A DNA stretch of 64,000 nt from NCBI RefSeq assembly GCF_001949145.1, contig NW_019091664.1:12626-76625 (forward strand). The letters are read 5' to 3'. Positions within the stretch are counted from its first letter, which is position 1; each line of letters begins with the position of its first letter. The position numbers were made by a program, and so were the translations under genes. This DNA is from Acanthaster planci (Eukaryota; Echinodermata; Asteroidea; Valvatida; Acanthasteridae). Of the stretch, positions 1 to 10,828 are shown piece by piece. The notes under the pieces are model-generated. The model was not told the origin of the DNA and did not search any database. It worked only from the letters and a program-made list of their open reading frames with translations.

Positions 1-1074
1 ACATGATGAAGCCATGTGTATCAGGGACTGAACTTAAATTAAATCTCCAAAGTGCTTGTCTCGAGTTGCGCATCATTTGTTGCTTGTGAAGCAATGATTT
101 CAGCCTGAGACTCAATCCCAGCAAGTTACATGTACATGTACTGTGGTTCGCTACTTTCAACACTGTTTAAGATAATCATGCTCTGGGGAGAGGAACATTT
201 CACACCAACAGGAAATAGTTTAGGAATTGCAGCTCAAGCAAATTAATTGAACTGCTTGGTTGAGTGAAGCCATTACTAGAGAAATGGGGCTCCAACAGGT
301 AGGAATCTAATCTGAAATACATGTACTGTACACACTTGTTTTAGTTTCGGCATAGAGTGCCGAAGTAAATAGGTCATGTGCACCACAATATGCGTGAACA
401 GCAAAAGTGCCAACCGCCATTTGAACAAACACGCGCATAGTCCCTTAACGTGGCATACTTCAACAGTCAGTTGACTTTCTTCACACTGTATTGCCAAACC
501 TCTTTCTTAAGTTACAAACTTCAACCTGATTTGGTTATCAACTGGTTCTATTCCCTTGATGATACACCGTGTTGAACTTCATTCACTATAAAACTTCATT
601 CCAAATTCAAACCTGTTGGCGTCTGGAAACTGGGCTAGAATTCAGCTGAGTGTTCCTCAATGTGGAACTTGAAACAAATCTCAGAAAATCCCACATACAT
701 GTAAACAAGTACAAAATTATTTTAAGTTAACTTTTTAAAAACCTCTTTTCAATAGGAAGAAATATACATGCATGCTTTCTCTATTTTTTTGATCTGGGCT
801 TCCATAGGCTATTGTTTCCAATTCCATTCAGTCATTTCACTCAGAATAGTTTGTACCTTGAATCAAAATCTTCTGAATTCACCTCCAAAAATGGTCCTAA
901 AACTGTCTAATGCGCCCAGCTTAGGATCAAGTGTAGCTCTGCTGAGTGCAGCGTTGGTATTCCACTTTTTTTGATTTGGATGGGATTGTCATACTAATGC
1001 TCCACACCTGCGCATATACAATGTACATGTATTAAGGTGCAAACGGTTCTCAAAAATTCCAAAGTCTCGCCAAA
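1..1074. other. No gene seen
   Basis: AT-rich sequence with short palindromic words (acatgtacatgt near 130). Short ORFs show no family resemblance. Confidence 0.6.
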
Positions 1075-1300
1075 AATACCTTTTTCACCACCTTATGTCA
1101 TTTTTAACTGCCGAAGGCAATTCATGGGGCTTCATGCAGTAGCATTTCCGACTTCACAATGTGTCAAAATGGACAAACACTCGATTTTTTTGCCACCTGC
1201 TCCATTCAAATGCGTGGACCGAGATTCTGTGTCTGCAATAACTCTATGGGCAAACATTGTCCTCCCAGAAACACGCATGACTGACCTATGCGTCCTACTC
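1075..1300 (+). mobile_element. Half copy of the HAUS6-upstream foldback element
   Basis: Shares cctttttcaccacctta, atttccgacttcacaatgtg, ctgctccattcaaatgcgtg and actctatgggcaaacattgt with the left arm at 53340-53585. Only one arm is present. Confidence 0.7.
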
Positions 1301-1342
1301 GCCAAAACGCCCAAATGTTTAAAAAGGCGATTTATAGGGTCC

Positions 1343-1664
1343 AATTATATATATAACGGTTTTGCCCGTACATAACGTATATTAATAAGCACTGTATGCT
1401 CAGTGTTTGTCCGAGAGCTTGCGAAAAAAACCTCACAAGCTTACTCGGTCGGGACTCGAACCCACGACCTCCTGCTTACTAGTGCAGATGTCTTAACCAC
1501 TCGACCACCGAGCTTGCCCGGGTCGGCTGGCCGGTCCGAGTCAAATGAAGCAGCGGGTACCGCGAACTAGTTTTCAAGATGTATTTTTGCGTTGGGGAGA
1601 TGTTAATTATATATATAACGGTTTTGCCCGTACCCAACGTATATTAATATAAGTTAGGGTCCAA
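1343..1664. mobile_element. Short element with 45-bp direct terminal repeats, 10-bp target-site duplication and a tRNA-like core
   Basis: The 10-mer tagggtccaa occurs at 1335-1344 and 1655-1664, as a target-site duplication would. Just inside each copy is a direct repeat of about 45 bp (1343-1388 and 1605-1650; both contain ttatatatataacggttttg and end gtatattaat). Between them, on the minus strand at about 1517-1440, lies a tRNA-like stretch with a box-A-like ggtggtcgagtggttaagac and a box-B ggttcgagtcc. Confidence 0.7.
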
Positions 1665-1974
1665 GTTGTGAAGTTACTCGGACTATTACCCACAGTAGGG
1701 CTGTAGGCCTACTGTACATGTACATGCATGTTAAGATTGGGCCCAGTTTTCGGACACAACCTGACAATACAACAGAAAAGAAGCTTCTTTCACAAGGCGT
1801 CGTACTTTAATTTTTGTTGACAGTAGATATTTACCGGGCTTGTTATCGATACAGCAGAGAGCCGACTTAAAAACTTATTAAATTGAATGGAATGTTGTAA
1901 ATTCTCAGCTCACGTTCTACGATGTCTTCTTGTTCATCGCGCCATGTATATGTACATTTCTTACCAAATATATT

Positions 1975-2230
1975 GCGCCCTCTATTGAGAAAAAAACAGC
2001 GCCCTCTACCGACATTTTATACCGGGCCAATAATTAGCGCCCTCTCTTGACAAAAGCAATGGCGCCCTCTACTGATTGATAATCAAACTCGTGCAAAAGT
2101 GTTGAATAATAGCGCCCTCTACATTAGTCAAGAGCAATAGCGCCCTCTGCAGTTTGGTACAGATAAAAATTGCTAGTATAGCGCCCTCTACAGAGACTTG
2201 ACTTTGCCATTTTAATCACTAGCGCCCTCT
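1975..2230 (-). repeat. Cluster of eight GCGCCCTCT words
   Basis: The 9-mer gcgccctct starts at 1975, 1999, 2037, 2062, 2112, 2140, 2181 and 2222, always in the same orientation, usually followed by ac or ta, with unrelated AT-rich spacers of 15-41 bases. The reverse complement agagggcgc fits the core of the CTCF motif. Confidence 0.85.
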
Positions 2231-2636
2231 ACAGAACCGATTTTTTTTTTCACTCTACATGTTACCATTTTTAAAACCAGGGTTATTCTTCCACCCCGTA
2301 CTGATTATAAGTTCTCTGCAAAAACTTTCAGGAGAAGAACGTTAAAGGAAAGGGGACATATGGTTTCAATGGACTGCCTCTGACATCCTGTCATATTTAA
2401 ATCATTAATTTGTATTCTGTGGCTGTTGCTGATTTCCCTTTAAGTTCCACCCCAAAATTTAATTGGAAAATGATCCTGTTAAAATACACTTAATGTCAAT
2501 CTAATTAATGGGACATCTCCACAAAGCTCTTTTATATTTAACTTTTCTACTGAAGTACTCAACTGCTACACTTTTCATCCTACATACTATGTACAACTGT
2601 TATTGTTTTTTATATGATTTTAAGCTTAAATCAACA

Positions 2637-3860
2637 GATAGAGGAACATGTGCCTTTTCAGATGACACCAAGATTGCAAGATTTAGATAATCTGTAGACC
2701 TTTTATGCTCGAATATATTAAGCATTTTCCATGCGCAACTGGACCTGGTGTACCGCAAAGTCAGAATAACGCAGCAATAAAAAGCAGTCAGACAAGAACC
2801 CGCCCTTCCTTTTCCAGATATTTCCCTAACTACTGCAAATAAGGATATGAATCTGACATAAATAGATAGAGGAACATGTGCCCTTTCAGATGACACCAAG
2901 ATTGCGAGATTTAGACAATTTGTAGACCTTTAGTGCTCGAATATATGAAGCATTCTCTATGCCAAACAGGACCTGGTATACCACAAAGTCAGAATTACGC
3001 TGCAATATAAAGCAGTCATACAAGAACCTGCACTTCCTTTTGCAGATATTTCCATAACTACTGCAAATATGGATATAAAACTTATACGACTAGATAGAGG
3101 AACATGAGCCCTTTCAGATGACACCTAGATTGCAAGATTTAGATAATTTAGATACCTTTTAAGCTCAAATATGCATTCTCTCTTCGAGTAAAGGACCCGG
3201 TATACCATAAAGTCAGAATTGCGCTAAAATGTAAAGAAGTCATACAAAAACCTACACTTCCTTTTGCAGATAATTCCCTAAGTACTTCAAATATCGATAT
3301 GAAGATTATATGAATAGAAAGAGGAACATGTGGCCTTTCAGATGACACCAAGATTGCAAGATTGAGATAATTTGTAGACCTTTTATGCTCGATAATATAA
3401 AGCATTCCCTATGCGAAACAGGACCCGTTGGAGCGTGAAGTCAGAATTACGCAGAAATATAAAGCAGTCAGAAAAGAACCCACCCCCTCCTTTTCCAGAT
3501 ATTTCCCTAACTACTGCAAATATGGATATAAAACTTATATGAATAGATAGAGGAACAAGTGCCCTTTGAGATGACACCCAGATTGCAAGATTTAGATAAT
3601 TTTGAGACCTTTTAAGCTCAAATATGCATTCTCTCTTCGAGTAGAGGACCCGGTATACCACAAAGTTGGAATTACGCTAAAATATAAAGCAGTCATACAG
3701 GAACGGCACTTTCTTTTGCAGATCTTCCCCTAACTACCGCAAATATGGATATGAAACTTACATGAATAGATAGAGGAACATGTGCGCTTTGAGATGAAAC
3801 CTAGATTGCATGATTTAGATAATTTGGAGACCTTTTAAGCACAAATATGCATTCTGTCAT
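2637..3860. repeat. Satellite array, period about 226 bp, five full copies and one partial
   Basis: The landmark gaggaaca recurs at 2641, 2869, 3097, 3321, 3550 and 3773 (spacings 228, 228, 224, 229, 223). Units share long blocks such as gatgacaccaagattgcaag and tttccctaactactgcaaat. Copies are 85-90 percent alike by eye, and the last fades after 3840. Minus-strand ORFs in neighbouring units give similar peptides, which reflects the repeat and is not taken as coding. Confidence 0.9.
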
Positions 3861-6399
3861 TTTACGTTTGAAAACGGTTGACCTATCTTCAAGGCTAAAA
3901 TATTAAGATCCACGTCGTCAGGTCGGATAACTGACTATCTTCAGTGGAAAAAGTTTACAGATAAATAATTTATTTTCAATCGCCAAAAGGTTGGGATGTT
4001 TATGCCATACCATTTCTTTCCCATATCAATTTGTTGGCAAAACTTATCTTTAGAAAAGATAACTTACTTTTGTGAATTAATATTCATTACGATATTCCCT
4101 GTAATTTCATTCTTTTAGTTACGTGCAGATTGTTCTTAGGTACATTATATTTAATTTTGAAAGAAGATAAAACATGAAACATGCACCTATATGTACAATC
4201 ATATTCGTGTGTGGAATTCTCCACAGGATGAATTGTTCCGTGTCAAAAATGAGCTGATGTTGGAGTCATTTTTGCTGTGGTGTGATTAAGGTCATGATTA
4301 ATGTTTTAAGCCATAGTTTTGAACATAAATGAACTAATAAACATAAATGTCATATGAAGGAAGAGAAATAAACCCGACTCCAACCAAAGTTACGTGTACA
4401 CTCCCTATATTACTTAAAAAGCCGAAGCCGTTATCAAACAAAGGAAAGCATGAGAGCCTGTAATCAACAAAAACCAACTTCACGCAGCAAAACTTTCACA
4501 CATTATCCCTGCAAACTTAACAATTAACAACTCACAGTATTAAAAAGGTATTCCACGTGTGCTCAAACTGGGAAATGTGCCGTATCTTTCAACAATGAGA
4601 CAAAAGATTTAAACAAGGTGGAATAAAGATGGCATTCTCGGCGTGAGAAGTTAAAAGAAATCAAATTTATTTTCCACATTGACATCTACCAGAGTATTAA
4701 AACATTATTGTCGATATTTCATCCAACATGTACCCGCTGAAAGAGGAAATGGTGGCTGAATAAAAGATGTTTACAAACAGATAAATCTTAATGAAACATT
4801 AAATGGAGTCCTATTACAAATACACCTGGACCAAAAGGGGCCAGTCAAAATTGTTTTCAAGTGTTCCCTTCAGATTTTCCATAGTCACCCAATTTAAAAA
4901 TTTTTTTTCTCGAATGACTGCTTTTTTCAGTAAAATCTCCTACCTCTCCGCACGCATTCCTTGTGCATCACACTACAGCTGCTATCTGTTGCTGACAGTA
5001 CTGGCGTATCAGTGAAAGGTTTTACCTAAATATACTTATAGAAGGGGGCAGTTTTGCAACATTGTCTGCGTACCCCAGTACAGAATTGGAACGGCGTAGT
5101 GTTATGGAGATCATTGGAAATCACAAACTCCACAAAGACTGAGCTTTCTAGCATGCTCACTTTCTCTATTTTAGTCAGCCTAGACCAGGACACCGAGAAA
5201 AATGGAGAAACTAATAAGAATCGAGATGGCTTGCCTTTGATTGAAAAGTGCCAAAAGAATCACCTGAATTTTAGTTTTTAATGAAAATCATGAACTCCAC
5301 TCATACTGGGCTTTATGGTATTCTTGATTTAGTTAGCCTAGGTTGAGATGGCTTGCCCTCGATTAAAAAAAAAGCCTTAAGAATCAACTGGTTAAACAAA
5401 ATAAAAAATGTCAACATCAGAGACTGGGGATAAAAACCGCTGTTATTGAGCCTATCGCAAAAGAAGACACGGACTCTTTGGAATTATCCAAAGGAATTAG
5501 TTTTAAGTTTGTGCTATGATCATGCACATAAGGAGAGTGCCCCAGAAGTGGGAAGACTGAGGTCACATATAGTACAGAGCGAGGACTGAGCTCACCGTCG
5601 GAAGCATCCAAGTCAGCCAAAGAAAGGAAATGACAGGAAGTCAAAGACCAGAAACCATGTTGCATGCATTTCTCGGCTGGAGTAGACAAGGGCAGATCTA
5701 AAAACTAATTAGGGGAGGAGCGTTTTGGGGAGGAAGGGAGCCGAAAATTGAGAATTTCTATGACCTTTTACAGGGTGAGGCTATCTGAGCACTTTCACTC
5801 ATTTTTGAATGAAGAGAAATTAAATGTATCCAAAAAGTTGCCTTTTTATCAGATTAAAAATATTTTGTTCCTTATACTTTTACTATTGGGGGGGGTTGGG
5901 GTGGCTATCCTTGTCCAAGCTCCCCCAGGATCCATAGAACATCTGACTTGAGAGTTTTTACTTTTCATGCCCGCTGTATCTTTTTCAGGTTTACTGCCAC
6001 TGATTGGACTTTGGCCGCTCTGTTCAGTTTAAATGCCAGACCTGAGCGGACCTTACCAACAAGGTCCTCTTCCCCCTGATTCTAGCGCAGAAAATTTTTT
6101 TTTAAATATTTAAATTGACCTTAAGACATACACGACGAATAATAATACGCTCCGAATGGGGTACACGAAAAGGTATGATAAACACACACACTTGCTTCAC
6201 CTACGAAGTGTGGACATTCCTTTGTTCTCTTGTGGTAATTTGACAAAAATGCTCCTTTTTCGCCCACAAGGATAACTCCTTCCAGCTGGATTTTTGACGA
6301 TTTCCTGGACTGTTCCTCAAAACACTGCGTGGACGTGTGCGAGTCCACACAACGCCATCCTACCCTACAATATGTGGACTTTTTTTGTGCTATATTAGG
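3861..6399. other. No gene seen
   Basis: AT-rich non-coding sequence. The ORFs at 4803, 5054, 5417 and 5748 lack recognisable domains or partner exons. Confidence 0.55.
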
Positions 6400-6573
6400 C
6401 AAGATATGGGACGGAGGGGTACCCCCCTTACCTGTCCGATCCCTACACACACTCTAGACTATTGTTTACCTAACACATCCCCCCTAGAAGTCGGTAAAGA
6501 ATTCCTGAGATTCCGATTAAACAATGACCAAAACATGGTCGGGGGGGGTTCTCTCCGTCCCATATCTTGCTTC
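6400..6573. mobile_element. MITE-like element with inverted ends
   Basis: caagatatgggacggag at about 6400 is mirrored by ctccgtcccatatcttg ending at about 6572, some 170 bp apart. No ORF or clear target-site duplication. A related stretch (ggggggtacccctatgtccc) occurs at about 33495. Confidence 0.5.
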
Positions 6574-7929
6574 AAATGTTTTGTGCAGAGGTCCTCACTA
6601 TGTATGCTACGTATGTACACCGTGCAATGGAATAACAGCATGACAAGCTTTTACCATGAGAGCTTTTTACATATCACAGCTAAAAAAAAATATTTAAACA
6701 GTTTATGAAAACTAAACACTGATGTAGATAAAGTTATGACAGACGTAGATAATGCAATGACAGTAACCAGTCAAAAACTTTCCGCTGAAAGAAATAACTT
6801 CGTGAGTTCGAAGAATGGATCCCCTATTAAATGTAATTAAATCGTATTCCTTTGTTGCAAGTGCCATGAGTTTTTTCTGCTTTATGAAATGTGCCGTGCC
6901 GAACGATAAGGGTATATAGAGGTTGAGTGCAATGTTTCTCTGTAAAAAAAACTCCATGGCGGTGACTGCATGGCGACACAAAATACTCGCTTTTCGTCTG
7001 AACTTTCTGCTGCTTTTGTGTGCCTCTATCGATGTGCATCGAAGCGGAAATCCAAAATTTATGACTGTACTCTGCGTGTCTGCAATCGGCCCGTCTGACA
7101 ATGCTAGCTCAGCCTTGTTACGCGACCTACGCCTGCTTTCAGTTTGCTGTATAGGTACAATTATATTAATATTCTGCCCGCTGTGATCTACCCGGAAACA
7201 ACTTGGACAAAAACTTGCGAGTGGGCTGATTTCAAACTTACTTCAAACTGGAGGAAGCATTACAACAACCCATCCAGGATGATCCCTGTAAGGTTAGTAA
7301 AACTGCACTGTATGAGTTTAGAACCTATTTTACGCCCGTAAATTGACCGTTTCTTTATAACTGTACATGCTCATGTACTTTTGAAACCGTCATATTTGGG
7401 TAGGGAGTGATGTAGATCCATATCATTTGTGACACTGCCAGTTGAAGCCGTTTCTTTAAAAATACATCTTCCTTCAATTAATTACAGTCTCGGAAATTAA
7501 CTGCGGAACTTCTACTCGTCCAAGCGCTATTTTTACTTTAAAAGAAAATACTCTTTCAAAATTTTGCAGTTATAAATAAACATTGACGGCGCATTTATAA
7601 TGGCCTCCTGAGGTGATTTTTTTGTATCACCAAAGGGCAGTTTGTTCTACCAGTTGACCATTCAATACCTTTTTGTATTTATATTGATTGAATTAGACAC
7701 CTCGCATTCAGATCAGCAATATGTCCCAGAATGGCAGTTTCCCCTTCAAACGTTCATGTATATAATAATCAGTTTTCTTGTACAGCGTATATCGACGCTT
7801 ATCATCATTATCCTTGCACATCGGGCTCACATCATCTGAATATTCCTGAAACATCTCAGCTCCCTGGGGAGTATACTAGCCCAATGCTGCCATTTCGGCG
7901 CAAACGGCTAAACATAACCGTGTCTGCCC

Positions 7930-8055
7930 TCACAGGTGCCCATTTACTCCTGGGTGGAGAGAGGCACATAGGGGTAAAAGTGACTTGCCCAGGATCACAA
8001 CATGCTGCCACCAGCTGGATCCGGATTCGAACGTACAAACCCTAGCCACTACGCC
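7930..8055 (-). mobile_element. CORE-SINE/MIR-like element
   Basis: On the minus strand the order is a tRNA-like head (ggcgtagtggctaggg, box B gttcgaatcc), a core containing gatcctgggcaagtcacttt, then gtgcctctctccacccagga and taaatgggcacctg. This order and wording recall the MIR/CORE family (gggcaagtcactt; taaaatggg). Family naming is inferred. Confidence 0.6.
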
Positions 8056-10700
8056 AAATGCCTCCATATTTCACACATTTTCATTTCCTTTCTTTCCCTT
8101 GAACCACTTTCAGAGCGTTTCACTCTGATCAGGGCATTATTTTTTGACTATTTCTAAAACGGACCCAACTTTTGTGCGCATGTCATAAGCGCAATACAAA
8201 AACTGTGGAGGAACAGTATTTTGGTTGCTATGAACCTCTTGTTGTTTGGTCCATTGGAGTGCATGTCAAATGAATAAAAACGAACGTGTCAAATAACATT
8301 TTACGCACTCCCTGGGTGGTACAATGTACATGTACCTTTTGTCCGGCAAGCGTTTTCAATAGAAGTGTTGTGAGTGATTCAATATGTAAATTTAGGGGTA
8401 GTCCCGTATTTTTTGTGAACCGCCTTCCTGCAGTTCACGCATCACTAGACATTTTATGTCAACAGGTTTATTTGAAAGCCAGAGACCAACGCATTTCCCT
8501 CCATTAAGCATACGCACAATATGCCTTCAAATAACCAAGGTCTTAACCGCCAGGACGTGGTGCCAACAAGTTTTTCCGGCATGCTTGCGTGCAGAAAGTT
8601 TAAGAAGTATAATTTCGCTCTAACGCAAAGAGGTTATACGCCGATTAGTATAATGACGTTAAAACGTTTTGATGCAGGAACCTTTCATTTGTACAAAACA
8701 ACATCAGTTATGTGAACTCATTATTTGAATTGTTGGTAGACATTGCCACAATTATAATTACTGCTTTTTTAATTGTGATTTTGAGGCAGTGTATGCCTCG
8801 TGATATCAAATTACTATGATTCATGCCTATACATGTGATCACTCGAGTTGTGCGTATTTTTAAGTCATCAAAGTGTCGTAAACTATCAAATTACAAAACA
8901 GCTGAAAGAACATTTAGAGAAGGGTTAAGCGGTAACTTTTGAATTCAATGAATCCAATGAAATGTTACGTTTACATTTTGCAGAATGGTGCTTTGTCGCG
9001 GAAAATTTTATTGAGGCACAAAGTTCCGTAACTTTCACTTCTGGGATCACTAGAAGCGCAAAGGTGGATAACTTAGTTGTGGAAGGACAAGACAAACCAA
9101 ATGACTACACTGTTAAAAACATTATGACAGAGACTACAGGATGGATAATGAGGTCATTGAATGAGGGCGCCCCCTAGTGGCACATCAAAGAAGGTGGATT
9201 TTTCAAAATCGAAATTGACGGCACGCGAAATGCATTTGTCAAAAAGAGCACAGACACATGTTTGGTCATGAAATATTATTTTGTGAAGGATAAAATAATT
9301 TATTCATCATACTGGATGTTCTGAGAGGAATCTAGAGATGATAATTTTCCTCTTTATTTGAACTTTATTAGCCTACCTCAGAGATGCCATCTTGCACGAA
9401 CAAACGCGACCAATTATTTTACCCAATGATAAATATCAACGTCCTTTAACGTCATCAAGATGGAAGTTGATTAAGCCCTATGTCCTCGTATTTCTAAATA
9501 GTTGTAGCAATAATCAAACACGAAGGTTTTATTTGACCTACTTCGTTTTCTTGTTTACTTGCTGTCTGGTATTATGGCTTTGTTTAGGAGATTTAGGTTC
9601 TTGCACAGGAAAAACTCAATAATTTCTTTTACATGTATGTCTTAATAATAGTTTTAGCAAGATCGTGTAACTGAATGTTTCTTTTAATCAATTATGGTTG
9701 TTGTGTAGGATCTGGTGCATGCAACCTTCTGGACTGCAGTAATGGTTTTAATAGAACACCATACTCTCCACATGGTGGATATGATTATGTTTAAGCTTGA
9801 ATACAAAAGTGATAATATTTTGAGGCCTTTTCCAATGATTGCAGACAGAAAACAATGTACCCTGTGACATCGCCCCTTCCCAGACCACTTCAGACAGGAA
9901 ATTTACTCTGTTGTCTATTTTGGAACTAGGAAATTACCGCAGAGACAAAGTCGCTTGTCGGCAACATTACTCATGCAGGTCTTGCTCTTCCGAAATACAC
10001 AATTAGTCATAAATTAGTGATTGTAGGACGTAATGCGTTGCTTTCTTTTCATTGCAAAGGCCATTTACGTTTTAGCAGGCGACATTACGCTCCCTGTTAT
10101 GTTCCCATAAATGTCCATGTATTGACGATGATGACATTATTACATGCATTAGTTAAGTTCCCTCATTCTTTTCAACCGTCCAATCCAGAGGAGTAGGCCT
10201 ATGTTATTTGTCCAACAATTCTGTCAAGATGCTGTTATGTTTACGGGCATTTAAATTCAACATGAAACGTAATATCTGAATACCATACCTGTGTTAATTA
10301 AGAAGTCGTTGTTTTTGTGGAAATCGTTGTGTTTTGAACAGAGACAGGGTTTGCCTGAGGGCCAAGCGACATCGAACACAACATGGTCTATTGCAAGCCG
10401 TGCGATAGCGCTTGTACTGTGTGCTATCATGCGATGTACATGTACACTGTACATGCGGGCGTTCTGCCGATGATGTCATCAAATTAGGCCTAGAGCACGA
10501 ACGGCCAGAAAGGGGATTTTTTTGTGGGCGGGGAAATGCAGGGTCTTTTTATTCATTTCGGGCTCACGATTAATCGGGTAAACATTGAAAGTCATGATTT
10601 TTTGAAATGGTTACGTATTTTTGTAGTGTTTTGAAATACTTCACGTGAACTAAATGTTTTCAATTTCTGTCCACCTTTAATTCTCATTTTCTTTGACCAG
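8056..10700. other. No gene seen; may hold the semaphorin first exon
   Basis: The semaphorin start codon must lie upstream of 10701, and its 5' exon may be in this stretch, but I cannot fix it. The CTCF-like site at 9167 is the only other clear item. Confidence 0.5.
9167..9180 (-). promoter_or_regulatory. Exact match to the CTCF core motif
   Basis: The minus strand reads CCACTAGGGGGCGC, which satisfies every position of the vertebrate consensus CCASYAGRKGGCRS. Whether it is bound is unknown. Confidence 0.45.
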
Positions 10701-10701
10701 G

Positions 10702-10828
10702 ACAAGTTCACAGGCCTACTGTGTGGCGATACTGACAGCTCTTCAACTGGTTGTCTACTTCAGCAACCCGCTTGATGCAGTCAGACTCGACCGGAACGGA
10801 GATTGCTGGCATACTTCTCCAGCAGGTG
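10702..10828 (+). CDS. Semaphorin exon: signal peptide
   Basis: Acceptor ttgaccag ends at 10700 and donor gtaagt starts at 10829. The exon encodes TSSQAYCVAILTALQLVV and then LDAVRLDRNGDCW, a hydrophobic leader with a likely cleavage near DA/VR. The exon's first base (10701, g) belongs to a split codon. There is no in-frame ATG between the upstream stop at 10678 and the acceptor, so the start lies in an earlier exon. Ends in phase 1. Confidence 0.78.

Noticed and set aside
1440-1517. Functional tRNA-Ser-like gene
   Set aside because: The tRNA-like part sits inside a mobile element with target duplication, and a full cloverleaf is not formed.
2600-3661. Three minus-strand ORFs with similar peptides, possible gene family
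   Set aside because: They follow the units of the 226-bp satellite; similarity comes from the repeat and there is no start, signal or splice support.
6121-6708. Overlapping ORFs on both strands near 6.1-6.7 kb
   Set aside because: They span a small inverted-repeat element and give no domain; the mirrored peptides come from the inverted ends.
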